Assembly: GCA_964485585.1 (NCBI GenBank)
Contig: CAZAJT010000018.1
Coordinates: 1 to 18,021, forward strand
Direction: 5' to 3'
DNA length: 18,021 nucleotides
Source of the DNA: CAZAJT01 sp964485585
Lineage (GTDB): Bacteria; Patescibacteriota; Microgenomatia; UBA1406; GWC2-37-13
A program made the position numbers and the translations under genes. How positions within the stretch are numbered: the first letter of the stretch is position 1; each line of letters begins with the position of its first letter. Positions 17,372 through 18,021 of the stretch are shown here, piece after piece. Below the pieces are notes generated by a model. That model had not been told where the DNA came from. It saw only the letters and a program-made list of their open reading frames with translations, and did no database searches.

Positions 17372-18021
17372 TTACAATCTCCTTCCTAACCCGACGGATT
17401 GAGATTCAAGCAATCTGTGCTGAGTCATAAAAATGTCCGTACACGGTTCTCCTTGCCGTAACTGCGCAATACTTCGTTCAAGCACTTTTCCAACTACTGT
17501 CCAATCAGAAAAAGTAAAAAGATCACCATTTCTTTCCATCGGTTGTCGATTAGCGGCATTAAATTCACCAAAAGGGATTTGTCCTACGGCAGCGAGTCCA
17601 CCATCCCTCTCTCTATCATCACCAAAGTACACCATCCGTTCTCTCATTTGGCGTGCATGCTCAATATCAAAGTTACCATCGGTGCGATCAAGTATTCTTA
17701 ACCATTGCTGATGGGCAAGCGCAAGGGGGAGCGGAGCTGGCTTGACTCTCCGCCCCATCTCTTCAGGATACTTTTTCCATCGGATATCATCTTCGGTAAC
17801 CATAATGTTGGGCCCATTGAGTTCCCAGAGCTGGAATGTTTGCTGAATAAACGCAGTATGGCCTGAGGAAATAATTGCAGTATGAATATGAAAATTACCA
17901 TCGGTATTTAATCGTCTAATCGTTTGCCAAAACTCGGGAAATCCTTTACAGGGTCGTGGCCATACCTGTCCGTCAGGAAACTGGGTGCCAATTTCCTTTG
18001 CATAGTGATGCATTTTCCGTG
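17372..18021 (-). CDS. HAD-superfamily hydrolase, N-terminus outside the window
   Basis: A partial gene: the frame is open to the window edge, and a Met at 18013 is probably internal. Two HAD motifs are visible: IHTAIISSGH, with motif II Ser at the end of a strand, and VYFGDDRERDGG, the acidic motif IV. RRVKPAP may supply the motif III Lys. Motif I (DxDxT/V), expected near the N-terminus, is not in the window, in keeping with truncation by the edge. HAD members are mostly phosphatases; the substrate is unknown. It is followed after 2 nt by the P-loop gene and then the pur genes, so the operon enters from outside on the right. Confidence 0.7.
   Translation of the reverse strand, partial: RKMHHYAKEIGTQFPDGQVWPRPCKGFPEFWQTIRRLNTDGNFHIHTAIISSGHTAFIQQTFQLWELNGPNIMVTEDDIRWKKYPEEMGRRVKPAPLPLALAHQQWLRILDRTDGNFDIEHARQMRERMVYFGDDRERDGGLAAVGQIPFGEFNAANRQPMERNGDLFTFSDWTVVGKVLERSIAQLRQGEPCTDIFMTQHRLLESQSVGLGRRL
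17377..17386 (-). promoter_or_regulatory. Strong Shine-Dalgarno site of the P-loop gene
   Basis: On the minus strand AGGAAGGAG ends about 8 nt before the ATG at 17369, inside the last codons of the upstream HAD gene. It is among the best ribosome binding sites of the window, and contrasts with the leaderless starts elsewhere. Confidence 0.6.

Noticed and set aside
1..18021. Alternative genetic code with UGA as glycine
   Set aside because: UGA ends purB, the P-loop gene, the MGMT-like gene, the ABC ATPase and the Nudix gene at sensible family lengths with well-placed following genes.
1..18021. CRISPR array, tRNA/rRNA genes, insertion sequences, prophage or integron elements
   Set aside because: Looked for on both strands; no spaced direct repeats of CRISPR type, no tRNA-like cloverleaf with a recognisable anticodon arm, and no transposase or integrase. 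The cloverleaf at 2552-2618 lacks tRNA conserved bases.

Overview
The window is bacterial chromosomal DNA, gene-dense and of moderately low GC. It most resembles a small-genome Patescibacteria (CPR) member, probably of the Microgenomates group. This is an inference from several things: very short intergenic gaps, divergent but complete housekeeping proteins, scattered operons (yidD without rnpA/yidC, trmD without rimM/rplS), few Shine-Dalgarno sites, and many short palindromic and A-rich tandem repeats. UGA is used as a stop (for example in purB, the ABC ATPase and the Nudix gene), so the UGA=Gly code of Gracilibacteria/Absconditabacteria does not apply. There is no rRNA, tRNA, CRISPR array, insertion sequence or phage gene.

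Left part (1-4560): a central-carbon block. A class I (LacD/DeoC-type) aldolase and a membrane-anchored DUF192 protein are on the + strand. Facing them are gap and pgk on the - strand, with structured repeats between these two. Then come a HIT protein and a small MGMT-like protein on the + strand. Middle part (4531-7890): a ClpB-type disaggregase lacking its N-domain, yidD, trmD, and an overlooked 25-residue Cys-rich peptide gene. The peptide gene lies just ahead of a three-gene ABC system (7897-10842: ATPase, GldF-like permease, GldG-like auxiliary protein). Right part (10830-18021): a zinc-ribbon Nudix hydrolase, gltX, and a minus-strand operon running HAD phosphatase (cut by the window edge), P-loop kinase-like protein, purB, purE, purC, purM. 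The four pur genes cover consecutive steps of de novo purine synthesis from FGAM to AICAR.

Three architectural patterns stand out. (1) At several transcription-unit starts a -10 box lies exactly 6 nt before the ATG, which predicts leaderless mRNAs (aldolase, HIT, trmD, yidD, gltX; weaker for gap). Two divergent gene pairs have overlapping or palindromic -10 boxes. (2) All four convergent gene pairs overlap at their 3' ends by 9-21 bp, leaving no room for ordinary terminators. (3) Short repeats are present both between genes and, in frame, inside conserved enzymes: palindromic elements in pgk, gltX and purC, heptamer tandem repeats in pgk, trmD and gltX, and octamer tandem repeats at the HIT/MGMT junction and in gltX. 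This resembles the in-frame palindromic elements of Rickettsia, but I know of no description for this lineage. It is the most interesting signal in the window.
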